From Coix lacryma-jobi var. lacryma-jobi (taxonomy: Eukaryota > Streptophyta > Magnoliopsida > Poales > Poaceae): DNA of 64,000 bases. The stretch's first letter is position 1, and each line of letters begins with the position of its first letter. Shown here one piece after another: positions 42,609-53,893 of this stretch. The notes under the pieces are model-generated. The model saw only the letters and a list, made by a program, of their open reading frames with translations. It had not been told where the DNA came from and ran no database searches. Where the stretch lies: assembly GCA_009763385.1 (NCBI GenBank), contig CM019823.1, positions 47,323,528 through 47,387,527 on the forward strand, read 5' to 3'. Both the position numbers and the translations under genes were made by a program.

Positions 42609-43751
42609 CTAGAGCAGCTTCTGGATGTGCGGGTACCGGACCTTGGCCTCGGAGAGCACCTCACTGGTGAAGTACACCGGTCGTTGGATCGGCAACGCAT
42701 GACCCTCCTCGTGCCTCTCGACGACTATGACCGCGCTGACCACCTGAGTGGTTGCGGCCACATAGAGGAGGAGGGGCTCGGGGGGATCGTCGCCTTGGCT
42801 GGTCGCGGAGGCACGAGATGGCGCGGAAGTCAGCAACCCCTTCAACTTGGTTAAGGCCTCCTCTCGGCTTCGACAGTCCACGTAAAGCGTTCCGTCTTCT
42901 TCAGCAGGCGGTAGAGGGTAGCGCTTTTTCCCCTAGCCTCGAGATGAATCTGCTGAGAGCGGCTAGGCACCTGTCACTTTCTGCACACCCTTGAGGTCTC
43001 GAATTGGGCCCATCCTCGTGACTGCTGAGATTTTTTCGGGGTTGGCCTCGATCCCCCGTTGTGAGACAATGTAGCCAAGTAGCATGCCTCGAGGCACACC
43101 AAAGACACATTTCTCGGGGTTGAGCTTCACATTCTTGGCCCGGAGGCATTTGAACGTGGCCTCGAGATCGCGATGAGGTTCCCGACTTTCTTGGTTTTAA
43201 CCACGATGTCATCGACGTAGGCCTCGACGTTTTTCTATGTGTTCGCCAAAGATATGCTGCATGCAACGTTGGTACGTTGCCCCGGCGTTTCGAAGGCCGA
43301 AGGGCATTGTAACGTAGCAATACATACCAAAAGGCGTAACAAAAGAGGTAGCGAGCTCGTCGGATTCTTTCATCCTAATCTGGTGGTAGCCGGAATACGC
43401 ATCGAGAAATGAAAGTACTTCACACCCCGCAGTGGAATCGACAATCTGATCAATTCTAGGTAAAGGAAATGGAACTTTTGGACATGCTTTATTCAGACCA
43501 GTGTAGTCTACACACATCCGCATTTTTCCATTCTTTTTCCTAACTAGTACAGGGTTAGCTAGCCACTCTGGGTGAAATACCTCCTTGATGAACCCGGCCG
43601 CCAAAAGCTTGTGCACCTCCTCGCCGATGATCCTGCGCTTCTCCTCGTCGAAGCGGCGCAGGCGTTGCTTCACCGGTCTGGACCCGGCCTGGATTTCCAA
43701 GGCGTGCTCGGCGACTTCCCTCGGTATGCCCGGCATGTCCGAGGGCCCCAC
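42609..43751 (-). pseudogene. Tat-like reverse transcriptase and first RNase H, frameshifted
   Basis: The main frame 43209-43751 carries PVKQRLRRFDEEKRRIIGEEV, LVRKKNGKMRMCVDYTGLNKACP, SFLDAYSGYHQI and VTMPFGLRNAGATYQR. A one-base loss near 43235 moves the YVDDIVVK catalytic motif (near 43205) to another frame. The segment 42609-42881 has LLLYVAATTQVVSAVIV and PVYFTSEVLSEAKVRYPHIQKLL of the RNase H region and ends by a further shift. The enzyme domains are complete in content but not in frame. Shifts near functional motifs could be sequencing errors. Confidence 0.85.
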
Positions 43752-43798
43752 GCAAACATGTCGATGTTCGCGCGGAGAAAGTCGACGAGCACTGCTTC

Positions 43799-44356
43799 CT
43801 ATTTAGGCTCGAGGCTGGCGCTGACGGCCAGCGTCTTGCCATCGGTCGAGGTCGGGTCGACGGGTATCAGTTTGGTGTGCTCCGCCGGCTCGAAGGTGCC
43901 AGCGTGGCGCTTCGCTTCAGGGGCCTCCTCGGTGGCCAGGGCGGCTAGGGCTTCGAGCGAGTCGAGCTGGACGTTTGCCTCCCCACGCTCGACGCACTCC
44001 ACGTCGCAGTGGTACGCGTGCTCGTAGGATGTGTCGACGGTGATGACCCCTTTTGGCCCCGGCATTTTGAGCTTCAAGTACGTGTAGTTGGGAACCGCCA
44101 TGAACTTGGCGTAGCCTGGCCGGCCGATGATGGCGTGGTAGGTCCCTTGGAAGCCAACCACCTCGAAGGTGAGCGTCTCCTGGCGGAAGTTAGCCGGCGT
44201 GCCAAAGTAAACCGGCAGGTCGATGCGCCCGAGGGGTGGGCCTTCTTCCCTGGTACGACTCCGTGGAACCCCCGACGCTGGGTCGGAGCTGTCCCTCTGA
44301 AATCCCCAGGAGGTCGAGGGTCTCGAGGTATATGATGTTGAGGCTCGAGCCCCCAT
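43799..44356 (-). pseudogene. Tat-like aspartic protease segment
   Basis: 186-codon frame with GRIDLPVYFGTPANFRQETLTFEVV and AIIGRPGYAKFMAVPNYTYLKLKMPGP. This is the flap/ILGRP end of a Tat-type protease, followed by the spacer before reverse transcriptase. The expected DGGS/DTGS-type active site would be at its upstream end. VLMDGGSSLNI-type codons are visible in another frame near 44320-44360, so a shift splits the domain. Confidence 0.75.
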
Positions 44357-44359
44357 CCA

Positions 44360-45385
44360 TCAACACCTTGGAGAACCGTACGTCGACGATGATGGGGTCG
44401 ACGACGAGGGGGTACGCCCCGGGTTTATGACACGGTCCGGATGGTCGTCACGGTCGAACGTGATCGGCGCATCAGACCAGTCAAGATACCGGGGGGCGTC
44501 GTGGCCGAGTGCAAAGATCTCCCGGCGCTCCTTCTTTCTTTCTCGAGCTGAGAGCCCGACGGTCGGCCCCCCGTAGATCATGTAGCAGTCGCGCACCGGG
44601 GGGAAGTTGCCGTCCGCGTCCCCACCGCCGCGCCGATTGTTATCCTTGCCCTTAGGCGCGTCCTCTTTCTTATCGCCGAGCTTGGAGTAGTAGCCTTTCA
44701 ACAGTCGGCAGTCCTTTAACTTGTGATTTACGGGGCCCCTGTGATAAGTGCAGGGGTCCTCGAGCATCTGGTCGAAAACAGCCCCGTTAGGGGGGCCTCG
44801 GGGCTTCTTAGGCTCGAGGGCGCCTGCGAGCACCTCTTCGTCGTCGTCGTCATTGGCGTCGCGCTTCGCCTTCTGACCTTTGCGTTTGTTCTTCTTCTTT
44901 TGTTGCTGTTATTGTTGTCGTTCTTGGCATCGTTGCCCTTGTTCGAGCCCTCCGGCGCGGTCACCGCCTTACCTTTGTCCGTGGAACGGCCAAAGAATGC
45001 CCCACTGCCTCGTCGCCTGAGGCAAAGCTGGTGACACGATCCATCAGGTCCTCGACCGTCCTGGGACGGTAGCGTCCTAGCTCATGAACTAGCTCTTGGC
45101 ATGTCGTGCCCGCGAGGAACGCTGAGATGACGTCCTCATCAGGCACGTGGGGGAGCTCGAGGCGCTGCTTCGAGAACCGCCGAGCAAAGTCGCGGAGGGG
45201 CTCGTCCGCCGCCTGCCTGCAACGCCGTAGGTCCAGGGGTTGCCTGGGCGCACGCAAGTCCCCTTGAAATTCCCGTCGAAGACCCTGACTAGGTCGGGCC
45301 AGTCATCGATCCGATCCGGCGGGAGCCCCTCGAGCCACCGGCGGGCGGTGTCCGAGAGGTAAAGTGGGAGTTGGCGTATGATCAC
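44360..45385 (-). pseudogene. Tat-like Gag C-terminal half with knuckle-like motif, frameshifted
   Basis: 45089-45385 has IIRQLPLYLSDTARRWLEGLPP, a retrotransposon Gag core motif. 44961-45257 has DEPLRDFARRFSKQRLELPHV and DVISAFLAGT. 44360-44833 has CTYHRGPVNHKLKDCRLLKGYY, the knuckle-like C-X2-H-type motif usual in Tat Gag, then YMIYGGPT and FALGHDAPRYLDWSD. The three frames are consecutive pieces of one protein separated by shifts. Gag builds the particle and binds RNA. Confidence 0.82.
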
Positions 45386-45420
45386 ACGGTCGTCGTTCTT
45401 CGCTCCGCCCAGTTGGCAGC

Positions 45421-47081
45421 CTAGGCGGAAGTCCGAGAGCCAGAGCTTGGGCTCGACTCCCCGTCATACTTCACGATGTTGGTCGGCGGTCGGAAGCGGT
45501 CGGGGAGGGTTGAGCTGCGGATGGCCCGGCTGAAGACTCTGGGGCCCGGGGGCTCGAGGACTTGCCGGTCCTCGTCACTGTCGTAGCGCCCCCCTCGATG
45601 GGCGCTATAGCCACGCTCTTGGGCCCCCTTGTCCTTGCGCCGTCGGTTGATGTCGTTGCGGGCGTCATTGGGGTCTCGAGGTGGCCGGTTGTCGATGATC
45701 CGTTCGCGGACTGGCCTAGCTCGAGAGGCGTCCGGCTGGTGGACGGATGCCTCACGCTCGTTGCGGGGCGTGTCCGCCGGCTTCCCCGAGGCTGCCCCGC
45801 GCCGGCGTGACGCCGAGCTCTCGACCTGCTGCACAGCGGCTGTCTCGAGGAGGTTCTTCATTCCCCGAGCATGCGCCTGGCGTCAGGGTTGGAGACGGCG
45901 GTAGATCACGGAGCATCATCGCCGCCGCCACCACGTTCTGCCCGGCTCGCGGGAAGCATACCTCGGGGCGTGCTGGTGCCCCGTCCTCGAGGATCCGCCG
46001 GTGGACCTCTCGAGCCCGACCTCGAGCTCCGGCTCCTCGGGGCTGGGGTGGTTCCTGCATCAGAGTTTGCCGGAGCTGCAGCAGGTGTCGCCGTTCTTCC
46101 TCGGCTTTGGTGATTGCCTCCTGCACCCACGCGAGTTGCGCCGCCCGGCCGTCGTCGTGCTGAGGCGGTGCAGCTGGTGCTGGAGGTTCGTTCCTCCCCT
46201 GAACACGTGATCCGCCTGCCGCGGCCACGTCGCTGGAGCCCTCTAGATCGAGCGCCGGCCTGCCGTCGTCGCCCTCGTCCTCGGTATCGCATATGACCCC
46301 CTCGAGTTGGAAGCACTCCCTGGTGGGATCCCAGAGGTCGGGGTCGTGGTAGTCGTATTCGTCGGAGTCGGAGCTATTGACGGCGTGCCGCCTTGGCAGA
46401 TGCTGGGACCGCAGCTCGCGGTACCATTCTCCGACGGTGGCTCGCCGGGGTGGCTCGATGGCTCGCGAGAAGCCGCGGTCGACGTGTGTGGGGTGGACGA
46501 TCTCCAGGTTGGCCATGGCCTGCAGTAGCACGCCCGGGCGCTCCTCCTGCTCTGCCGGCGGTCGATCCCGATGGCGCTCGTTGAGCTGGCGGGCGTAGGC
46601 TGCTGCGGAGTTGTCGAGGCCGAACGGGAACCGCCGGCGTCGAGCGCGGTACACCCCGTGCGGGAGGAGGCTGGGTGGCGTCGACGGTGCGCGGCTCGGA
46701 GGCCTCTGGCCTGGCTCCTGGTCCGTGCGCATGAGGAACGCGAAGTCGCTGAGTGGGCGCGAGCGCGCCCTGGAAGTCTCCGGCCGTGCGCCGGGCAGGC
46801 TCCTCCTCGGGAACTCCGCGCCGGCCACGGGGAAGGGGTGTACGCCGCTGGCACCCCTGTGCCTGGCGACGATGGCGACGACGACGCCGCTCACGGGGTG
46901 GCGACGCGTGGTGGTGTGGGCGACGTGCCACGCTCCTTGCACGGGGTGGCGTGATACGCCCTCCACTCGGGCCCTCCGTGGAGAGCAAGGTCAGCTCGTT
47001 GCCGTTGTCGGTGGTCAGGAACTCGAGGCTCCCGAACCAGATGATGGCACCGGCAGAGAACGAAGGAGTCGAAGCAGCCAT
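45421..47081 (-). pseudogene. Tat-like Gag N-terminal half, frameshifted
   Basis: A plausible start is MAASTPSFSAGA at 47081, the first Met after the primer site in a frame that runs on with FLTTDNGNELTLLSTEG. That frame shifts near 46950 into the 404-codon frame ending at 45752 (contains FGLDNSAAAYARQLNER, NLEIVHPTHVDRGFSR, VGEWYRELRS and the acidic EYDYHDPDLWDPTRE). The reading then continues in 45421-45861 with RDPNDARNDINRRRKD and TLPDRFRPPTNIVKYDGES. The order matches Tat-type Gag. Confidence 0.78.
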
Positions 47082-47120
47082 CCAGGAAACAACGAGAAAC
47101 CATCTCGACATGCGAAGGCC

Positions 47121-47137
47121 CCTACCTGGCGCGCCAA
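47121..47137 (-). promoter_or_regulatory. Tat-like primer-binding site
   Basis: The minus strand reads TTGGCGCGCCAGGTAGG one base after the 5' LTR end. This form is common in Grande and RIRE2-like elements. I do not assign the tRNA. Confidence 0.75.
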
Positions 47138-47138
47138 C

Positions 47139-48431
47139 TGTCGGTGTTTCGGACCCGGGGGTGTGACACCAACGAGTAATATGATCGCGTGCTCTCTTCC
47201 TGGATGGTGATGCAAGATGACACAAGGATTTATCCTGGTTCGGGCAAAGAAGGCCCTACGTCCAGCGGGGGAGGAGGTTCTTCTATTACTTGCACCTAAG
47301 TGCTTGTACAGGGGCGAATACAAGCTCAATGAGCGTGGACCGGAGTCCGGACTCGAGTGTGTACGTGTGTGGACTTGTGTGTTGTCTCTCAGAGTTGTGT
47401 AACTGTGGACTCGCGTCTTCTCTCTCGCGCGAAGGGCCCTGGCGTCCCCTTTTATAGAACAAGAGGAGGCCAGGGTTCACACAGGATAGATATGTACAGC
47501 GCTCGATATGGCGTAGGGTAGGAATCCTGTCTTGTCAGGGCCATTGGAGCCGACGTGGGCGTTGCTGTTGAGGCGTCCTTGGAGCGTGGCCTCCATCCTG
47601 GGCATGGACGTGATGGCGTGACGATGTAGAAGCCGTGCAGCACCCATTCCGGCACGTACAGGACACGATGGGGTCCCTCCGGGTCTTGGGGTACCTGTCT
47701 TCCAATAGCATGAAAGCAGTTAGGGCTCGAGGGGCGCGGAGCCAGCCATGAGGTGGCGCCTACGGGGGGCTCGAGTCCCCGCAGGTATGGACAAGTCCCG
47801 TGAAAATTGATTGAGCAGTGGGCATCCGGGCTTCGAGACGTGGCTTGGACGTGCAACAGTGTAGGGCATGGGTTAACAGTGCCGTACTGGCACCCTTTTG
47901 CCCATGCTTGTGGTGAAAACGAGACTTGACTCTGCCCTGGTTACTGTGGTACACATCGGGCTGCAGAGGACGTGACTGGAGTAGGTGGATGTACTAAATG
48001 CGCGGTATGGGGCTGGCATCCGATGCCTGCGCCGCTCGAGGGAAGCATAAGCGTCTCGAGGGATAGGCTGCTGTGCCAGAGAGGCTCCAGGTCCCCGTGT
48101 GGGGTCTCGAGGTATGGTGTTCGGCTGTGGGGGGCTCGAGCCCTAAATGCCAGGACTCGAGGTCTTAGTGGAGCGCTCGCCCGGGGCCTGGCTTCGGAGG
48201 GCTCGGGCTAGATGGAGAACGGGCGTCAGTCCGATGCCTGGCTCGGTGAACTTGGGCGAGACGGAGAGCGCGCGTTCGCCCGAGGCCTGGCTTGGTGGGC
48301 CAGCGTTGTGGGCCTCGATGGGTTGGTCTCTTTAAGGGGTTAGACTAGTCAGGTTTGTTATTTACCGGCATTCTAGGTTTAACCTATTAGTTTGCGTTGA
48401 TTAGGGGTACCCCTTTTGTGGACCCCCGACA
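47139..48431 (-). repeat. Tat-like 5' LTR (1293 bp)
   Basis: Complete LTR. The minus-strand TATA box TATAAAAG is at 47449-47456, where genomic transcription would begin toward lower coordinates. It is followed on the right by ACTAGCC, the continuation of the Athila-like E LTR. Confidence 0.9.
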
Positions 48432-50081
48432 ACTAGCCATTACCAACGACTTAGGTTGAACGCTAGCACAACGAGCCTTACTGTTAAACTAGACCAACTA
48501 CGTGGTGGAATTCAAGGCGCACAGGGCTGTCACCACCTGCTTGCTACCACAGCTATCCAGGGGTCTAGCCGTATCTGAAGGTAAGTCTATAACTAAGCAC
48601 CACGCCTAATTATATTCTAACTATCTCTATCGTGGCCTAGAATAGAGACACCCTTGCGGACGTCAGAGCAAATACTTGACTTAATAAGATAAACACTAAA
48701 CTAACTAAGCAACCTATTGGCAAAGATCAAACACTAAGCACACTAGAGATTAACTACAATGGCTAAGTGAATTGAAATGTAGGATAGCTAGGTACTCAAG
48801 GAATCAATCAAGTATACTACTCAATACTGGTAAGTAGAATAAAGTAATACTTGAAATGATGAACTAGAATATAGTAAAGTGCTTGAGTAACAAGAGCAAA
48901 ACCTAAACTGGAGATGAAGGAAGACTCTTCCCAACTCCAGGACCGATCACTCGCACGCTTCTACTCTTGAGCTAAGCCTTGAGCAGCGCTTTCGCGAGGG
49001 CAATGAGGCAAGGATGCCTTGCTCTACTAGCTACCTACTTGCCTAAGCTTGGCCTAATCCTAAGCTATTAGCTCTCTGGCTCTAGCCTTGCTTTCCTCTT
49101 CCTTGCTTTCCTTGCTTCAAGTGAAGTGACGCCTCCAGGGGGGTATTTATAGTAGAGAGGTGGAGTAGGGGCTACTCCACCGCCACATCATCGATCCACG
49201 TGATGATGGATGAGAGCCCTTGGATCGTAACCTCCTTCAGATCAATGGTGGAGAAGAATTAAGCATGTGCTTCTTTAATTCAACATGTGCTTCTTTGCAT
49301 GGCGGCATGCATGATCCACGCCACTCCCTCCTAAGCCCTCCGATGCCACCGACCTAGTGACCGAGGGCTAAGATTTGGCCTTGGGGTGGTCACACGGATC
49401 AGTGACGTGGCAGGGGAGAAGTTTGGGCGCCACCTAGGTGGCGGGCGCCACCCCACCAGGCCCAAATGGACCCTGGTGAGTGGTCTCGGCCCCTGGTGGG
49501 TCCATTCTCCAAATTTGGTCCAAATCCTACATTCAAATAAAAATCTATGGAATGTATGGAATGTGGAATTGGTTAGTTTGAAAACTATTTGACTACTTTT
49601 CATGCCTTTTTGGTGATTTTTTGGGTAAAATGTTGATGGTAAAACAAGTGTTTAAGGACCATCAACAAGCTCCCCCAAGCTAACCTGTTGCTCGTCCTCG
49701 AGCAACAATGCGGTTTAAGCATAGAGCATGAAATAGATAGCACTTAAGATGTATACAAGTGCATATTGTATAGTGAGAAATAACTTAGTGTATATCATTA
49801 ATCATAGCAATTTGGGGCTTATAGCTTTTCACTTCAAACATGCAAGAGTGAAATAAAGCAGTAGATAGGAAACTTTTATCTTGTTTAGGTTTGACTAGGA
49901 TTTTGTCTGGAGGTTTTTTAAGGTTTTCAAAAGATAAAAACTTGCCTAAGTCCACCAAGATTCACTCAATCACTCAATGGTGTTTAAATCCTCACTTAGG
50001 CCAAAATGTAGCCTCTCCTATTTCTAAAGAATGATATGTGGAGTTATAGGTAGGCTAAGAATCATGAGCAAAATGCATAAT

Positions 50082-50137
50082 TGTTGATGGTCCTTAAACA
50101 CCTATTTTACCATCAACATTTTACCCAAAAATCCACC
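50082..50137 (+). repeat. Stub of an oppositely oriented Athila-like LTR
   Basis: 56 bp starting TGTTGATGGTCC, the LTR start of this family on the plus strand, cut by Sirevirus C at 50138. It contains both arms of the terminal hairpin (50082-50091 and 50109-50118). The rest of this element lies beyond the window or is lost. Confidence 0.7.
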
Positions 50138-50555
50138 TGAAGGACCGAGATTGCAATAGCAAGGCGACCAGAGGGGGGGTCAATGGGAGCCAACAAAATT
50201 TCTCTCGAAACTTTAGGCCAAATGTCCCAAAATCAACCCTCGAAAGCTTCGATTGAAACCATGATGCTCACGACCCTTGGAAGAGGGTGGATGATCCCTA
50301 GGATCACAGCGGAGCACCACAAAGCGAAGGCAAGCCAAACACCAAAAGCACCGGCACAAGTTTGCCCCTTGAAAACTGAGTCCCGAACGTAGATTGAAGG
50401 CTACGTCGAGAAATCACCAAATACCAATGCTAACAAGTAGCAAAGATACCTAGAGATGTTTCTTGGTTAACTATAGGGCCAAACGAGAAGTCCGAAAACC
50501 AAGCGGAAAAGCCAGGAGACTTAATGCACTAAAAAGCACTAGTCTGCGGGGTCTC

Positions 50556-50814
50556 GGACTGTCCGCGGGTTCGGTCTCGGACTGTCCGGGGTAACTGCGG
50601 ACTGTCCGCGAGCGAGTGGCGGACTGTCCGCCGGCAAAACTCGCCAAACAACAAAGCTGCTGAAGTCCCCTGGAAAGGTCCAGGACTGTCCGCGAAAGCC
50701 AACGGCGGACTGTCCGCCGGTCAAGGAACAGTAACCCGGGCGAAGAACACAGCCACTGATCCGGCTGATCCCCGATGCCCGGACTGTCCGCCGGTCAAAC
50801 CGCGGACTGTCCGC
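50556..50814. repeat. CGGACTGTCCG palindrome array in the C LTR
   Basis: Eight copies of GGACTGTCCG, mostly extended to CGGACTGTCCG, lie in 259 bp. This resembles the published Sirevirus LTR palindrome consensus built around CGGACTGTCCG. Element B has CATCGGACGC repeats at the equivalent position. Confidence 0.85.
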
Positions 50815-51587
50815 GGCTGTCCAGAAAGGGAGATTTTGGTTGCCCAAAACTTAAATCTTCTCCAAATCGATCCAAACCGAAATCCCTTGATCCCAAACTT
50901 GGAGAGGATGATCACGAGGTAGTTAGGAGACTATCACCAAGAAATCATCCGCTCAAATCAACTCAATCAACGGGAAATCGAAGGGGAAGGTGTATGAACC
51001 GAAAAAGCGCCACGAAAACGAAATCAACCGGATCTACTTGTTCGTGATGAGTTAGATGAATTCCTTTGGTCGAAATGACCTGCTCACTGTAAAGAACAAG
51101 ATGATTCAAACGGATTTCGCAAAGACGCACTAGAGAGGGAGATCGAGCGACGGGAAAAACGTGGAGAAACGAAGAACGCGAAGAACACGAACCAAAACGC
51201 GAATCAAGTCATCGATCTGCAACCGTGTGGCTACCACACGCTACAACAGTGAGGTTACGGCCTCACTTCCTCAAAATCTCCAGTACACAGAGGTATGGTT
51301 CTCTGCGGATCTCAGCTAGCTACAGCAGGGGATTGGGAGAGCAGGAAACCCTAGAAGAAAAGAGCAAAATGACTGAGATAGAATGGGAGGAGGGTGTCTC
51401 CCTCTACTTATCCTAATTCTAATTCCTACTCTACCCCTCTCTAATTACAGAGCGAACCAGCTAAACCCTAGGGTTATTCTGGACCAACTCATGGTAGGTG
51501 GTGATCCGACGGCCATGCCCGCACAACTCGTAGCGTTGCCTCGATGCAACCTCCCGATTGCCGCCACGTGCCGCCCTCGCTCTGCAC

Positions 51588-51819
51588 CCCCGGTTTTGTG
51601 GTCAAAACCGGGAAACCAGGCTTTTACGCCAACCCCCGGTTTTGAGGCCCAAACCGGGAAACCAGCCTCCAAGTCCATCCCCTGGTCTTGAGGCCAAAAC
51701 CAGGAAACCCGCCAGCGCCCAGGTTTTGAGGCCCAAACCTAGAAACCGTCCTCAGCCCGAGTTTTGAGGCCCAAACTCGGCAAACCCGCAGCACCCAATT
51801 TTTGTGGCCCAAACCTGGA
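51588..51819. repeat. Covarying palindrome array in the C LTR
   Basis: About six units on the same plan as in B, read here on the plus strand with core TTTTGAGGCCCAAA. Arm pairs include CCCGG/CCGGG (twice), CCTGGT/ACCAGG and CCGAG/CTCGG. Two more CCAGG-type units have one mismatched arm base. The CCTGGT/ACCAGG pair is not present in B. Confidence 0.8.
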
Positions 51820-52208
51820 AACCGTCCACCCGATGGTTTTTCTCTGGCTCAACCACCAAACCGAAGCTGTAGAGGGGATGCACCGCCCGTGCACCCCGTC
51901 CACCGACACGTGTCCCTAGGTCCTCGACCCGAGCAACACCATGTCCCGCAAGTCTCCGCTCATCGCTGTCCCAGGCTGTCAGCCACCACAGCTGATCCTC
52001 AGGCCACTGGTCCCTCAGTCCAAGCCTCACGTCCGCCCTTCACCGCTCCCGGTCCATCGGCACGGCACGTCTCTACTTGACCTTCACCTTGCCCTCGATC
52101 ACTGTCTCCGTGCTCGACACCTGCACAACACAAGCCAAAGAACATGCGATCAAACCCGTTGACAATCACTCATCACTCCGAGACTCGGCATACACCCATG
52201 TATCCGCA

Positions 52209-53893
52209 ATCTCCCCCTTGATGAGTGCATTGTCAACTACACACACAAATCATAATAGAAAGAAGAAGGAAGAAAGGAGAAGAGAGAACTCGACCAAATG
52301 ACCCAAAAGCATAGCAAAGCTGAAGAAGGTCAAGTGGAAAGAGCAAGACAACTTGGTCCCCAAAGACATGGGCAACGGCTCGACGCAACCAAGCAAAGCA
52401 AAGGTAGCCCTCAAGAAGAGGTAGAACAGGCTCAACACCGCTAGCGAGAAAAGGTTCGATACCAATTGAAGAAACACAAAGAAGGTTCGACACCAATTGA
52501 AAAACTCCAGAAAAAGAGCTCGACACCAACTTGAAAAATCAAAGCAAATGCTAGTTCCTCAAGATAGAGGCACAAAGGCTCAACACAACTAACAAGAAGA
52601 TCACTCCGAACCAATCAAAATCAATTGCACTGAAAAATGTTTGCTAGTCCCTCAAGAAAGAGGCGAAGGCTCAACACAACTAGCAAACTCCCCCTCGAAA
52701 AGTGCACGCAACCAGGAAAACTCCCCCTAGGTTCAACTTGGAAGGCACAAGATTTGAAAATCTCCCCCTTAGTAAAACTTCCCCTTAGTTGAACACCCGG
52801 GTATGATTTGTAAGATTTCTCCCCCTTAGTTGAAAATGCACTAATCAAGTAAAAGACTCTCCCCTTCAGAAAATGCACCATCAAACGTGCCAACAAAGCA
52901 AAAATCTCCCCCTTTCACAATGCACATGAGTCAAAATGCAAGTTAGCAGCTTCAGGAATATATTCAGGAGAATGCAAAGATGCTCTACAAAGTTCTGATC
53001 CGATGACTCAACAACATCCATAGCAAGCTAGCGAAGGCTCAAACTGATTACCGAATACGAAATATGAACATATGAGCAAGTGAGCAATTTTTAGCCAAAA
53101 GATAGTCACCATCAAAACAGCACTACACATGTATAGACAGGAATCCGAACAAGTACTAAACATGTATACAAGGTGAACTACCCCTAGCAAAGTTCAATCA
53201 TCATGCTATAGAATGAAACATACACTTGTGATTTCAATTTTAAATCGGAGTTGCAGCGGTGAAATTACACAAGTTTAGTTTCAGCATGTGATTGCGAGAG
53301 GTTGAAAGCTTGTCATTGCCTAACTTTTGAACCGAGCGAAGCCTATGCAAATGCAATCAGAAGCTTAAAGCGTCGGTTTTGGTCATACACTACACGGCTC
53401 AAGTTTAACTCAAAGTGCAATGAGAAACAGTCTCGATACCGTGATGTGTTGACAAGCAGTCCCATCTCGATCTTTTCAATTCACCTAAAACTTGGTTCAA
53501 ATTTTATTGACATGATATGAATAGACCAAGCAAGTGAATGACTCAGAACTAGCGACATAGCAACCTAGCATATATGAAAAGCACAAGTGAACTCAACAAA
53601 TCCTACACATGCTAGTTGCACATCTCAATGGTGAACATTTTCAGATTTTATGTTCATTAAGCAAATTCACCATTTCAAATTAGCTCAGCTCACAACATGT
53701 ACTAGTGATCAGAAAGAGCATAAGCTACAAGCATCATCATAAGCATCGGAGCATACTACATAGAGCATAGTTACATTCTAAAGATTATATACATGAAGCT
53801 CAAAATATAAAAGCGTATGCTAAAATGCAAAAGAAAATAAGGTCAAACGAAACGGAGTCAGTCTATGATACAAGATCCGAAATGTTCCTCCAT
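52209..53893 (-). other. Copia C 3' non-coding region with polypurine tracts and hairpins
   Basis: CTCCCCCT (the tract reversed) occurs at 52211, 52688, 52721, 52762, 52819 and 52906. Hairpin units lie at 52352-52393 (CTTGGT/ACCAAG), about 52403-52445 and 52550-52593 (each with one imperfect arm), and 52643-52684 (GCTAGT/ACTAGC). Primer-junction-like sequences (TTCAATTGGTRTCGAACC on the minus strand) are at 52453-52470 and 52484-52501, with a weaker one at 52518-52535. From 52930 to 53893 I see no structure beyond similarity to B. No envelope-like frame. Confidence 0.8.

Larger units (their letters stand above)
33328..48431 (-). mobile_element. Tat-like Ty3/gypsy element with antisense gene
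   Basis: 15.1-kb element with LTRs 33328-34611 and 47139-48431. On the minus strand each starts TGTCGGGGGTCC and ends ACACCGACA. The primer site TTGGCGCGCCAGGTAGG adjoins the right LTR, and CTCGGGGGCTAC adjoins the left LTR. Target duplication is ACTA (33324-33327, 48432-48435), possibly five bases with one lost. The minus strand encodes Gag, protease, reverse transcriptase, RNase H, a second plant-type RNase H and integrase. The 5.8 kb between integrase and the 3' LTR hold an antisense intron-containing gene. The second RNase H and the antisense gene are Tat-lineage features (Grande and RIRE2-like). The interior is strikingly GC-rich. Confidence 0.92.
32663..49667 (-). repeat. Athila-like E LTR, split by the Tat-like element
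   Basis: LTR parts 32663-33327 and 48432-49667 total 1901 bp. The + strand begins TGTTGGTAGTTC and ends ACCATCAACA. A TATA box on the minus strand (TATAAATA, 49144-49151) is conserved with D. The insertion point falls in a sequence that reads GCGTACTAGCC in the intact D LTR. ACTA is present on both sides of the Tat-like element. The LTR end carries a 10-bp inverted repeat, TGTTGATGGT (49631) with ACCATCAACA (49658). Confidence 0.85.
32663..50081 (-). mobile_element. Athila-like element E, minus strand, 3' LTR and internal stub
   Basis: Outside the nested Tat-like element, 32663-33327 and 48432-49667 join into one LTR matching the element D LTR (56510-58490). An AGCTTGGGGGAGCT tract follows at 49668-49681, then 400 bp of 3' internal sequence. 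The piece stops at 50082, where an LTR of opposite orientation begins. The coding part is not present in this window. It lies inside the plus-strand Sirevirus LTR fragment. Confidence 0.8.
50138..52208 (-). repeat. Copia C 3' LTR (2071 bp)
   Basis: Complete LTR of the same architecture as B. It has a palindrome array at 51588-51819 on the U3 side and a second palindromic array at 50556-50814 on the U5 side. An ATCTCCCCCTT (polypurine tract reversed) adjoins at 52209. Confidence 0.9.

Noticed and set aside
45747..46954. Plus-strand open frames opposite the Tat-like gag
   Set aside because: Shadows of the minus-strand Gag frames, which carry recognisable motifs.
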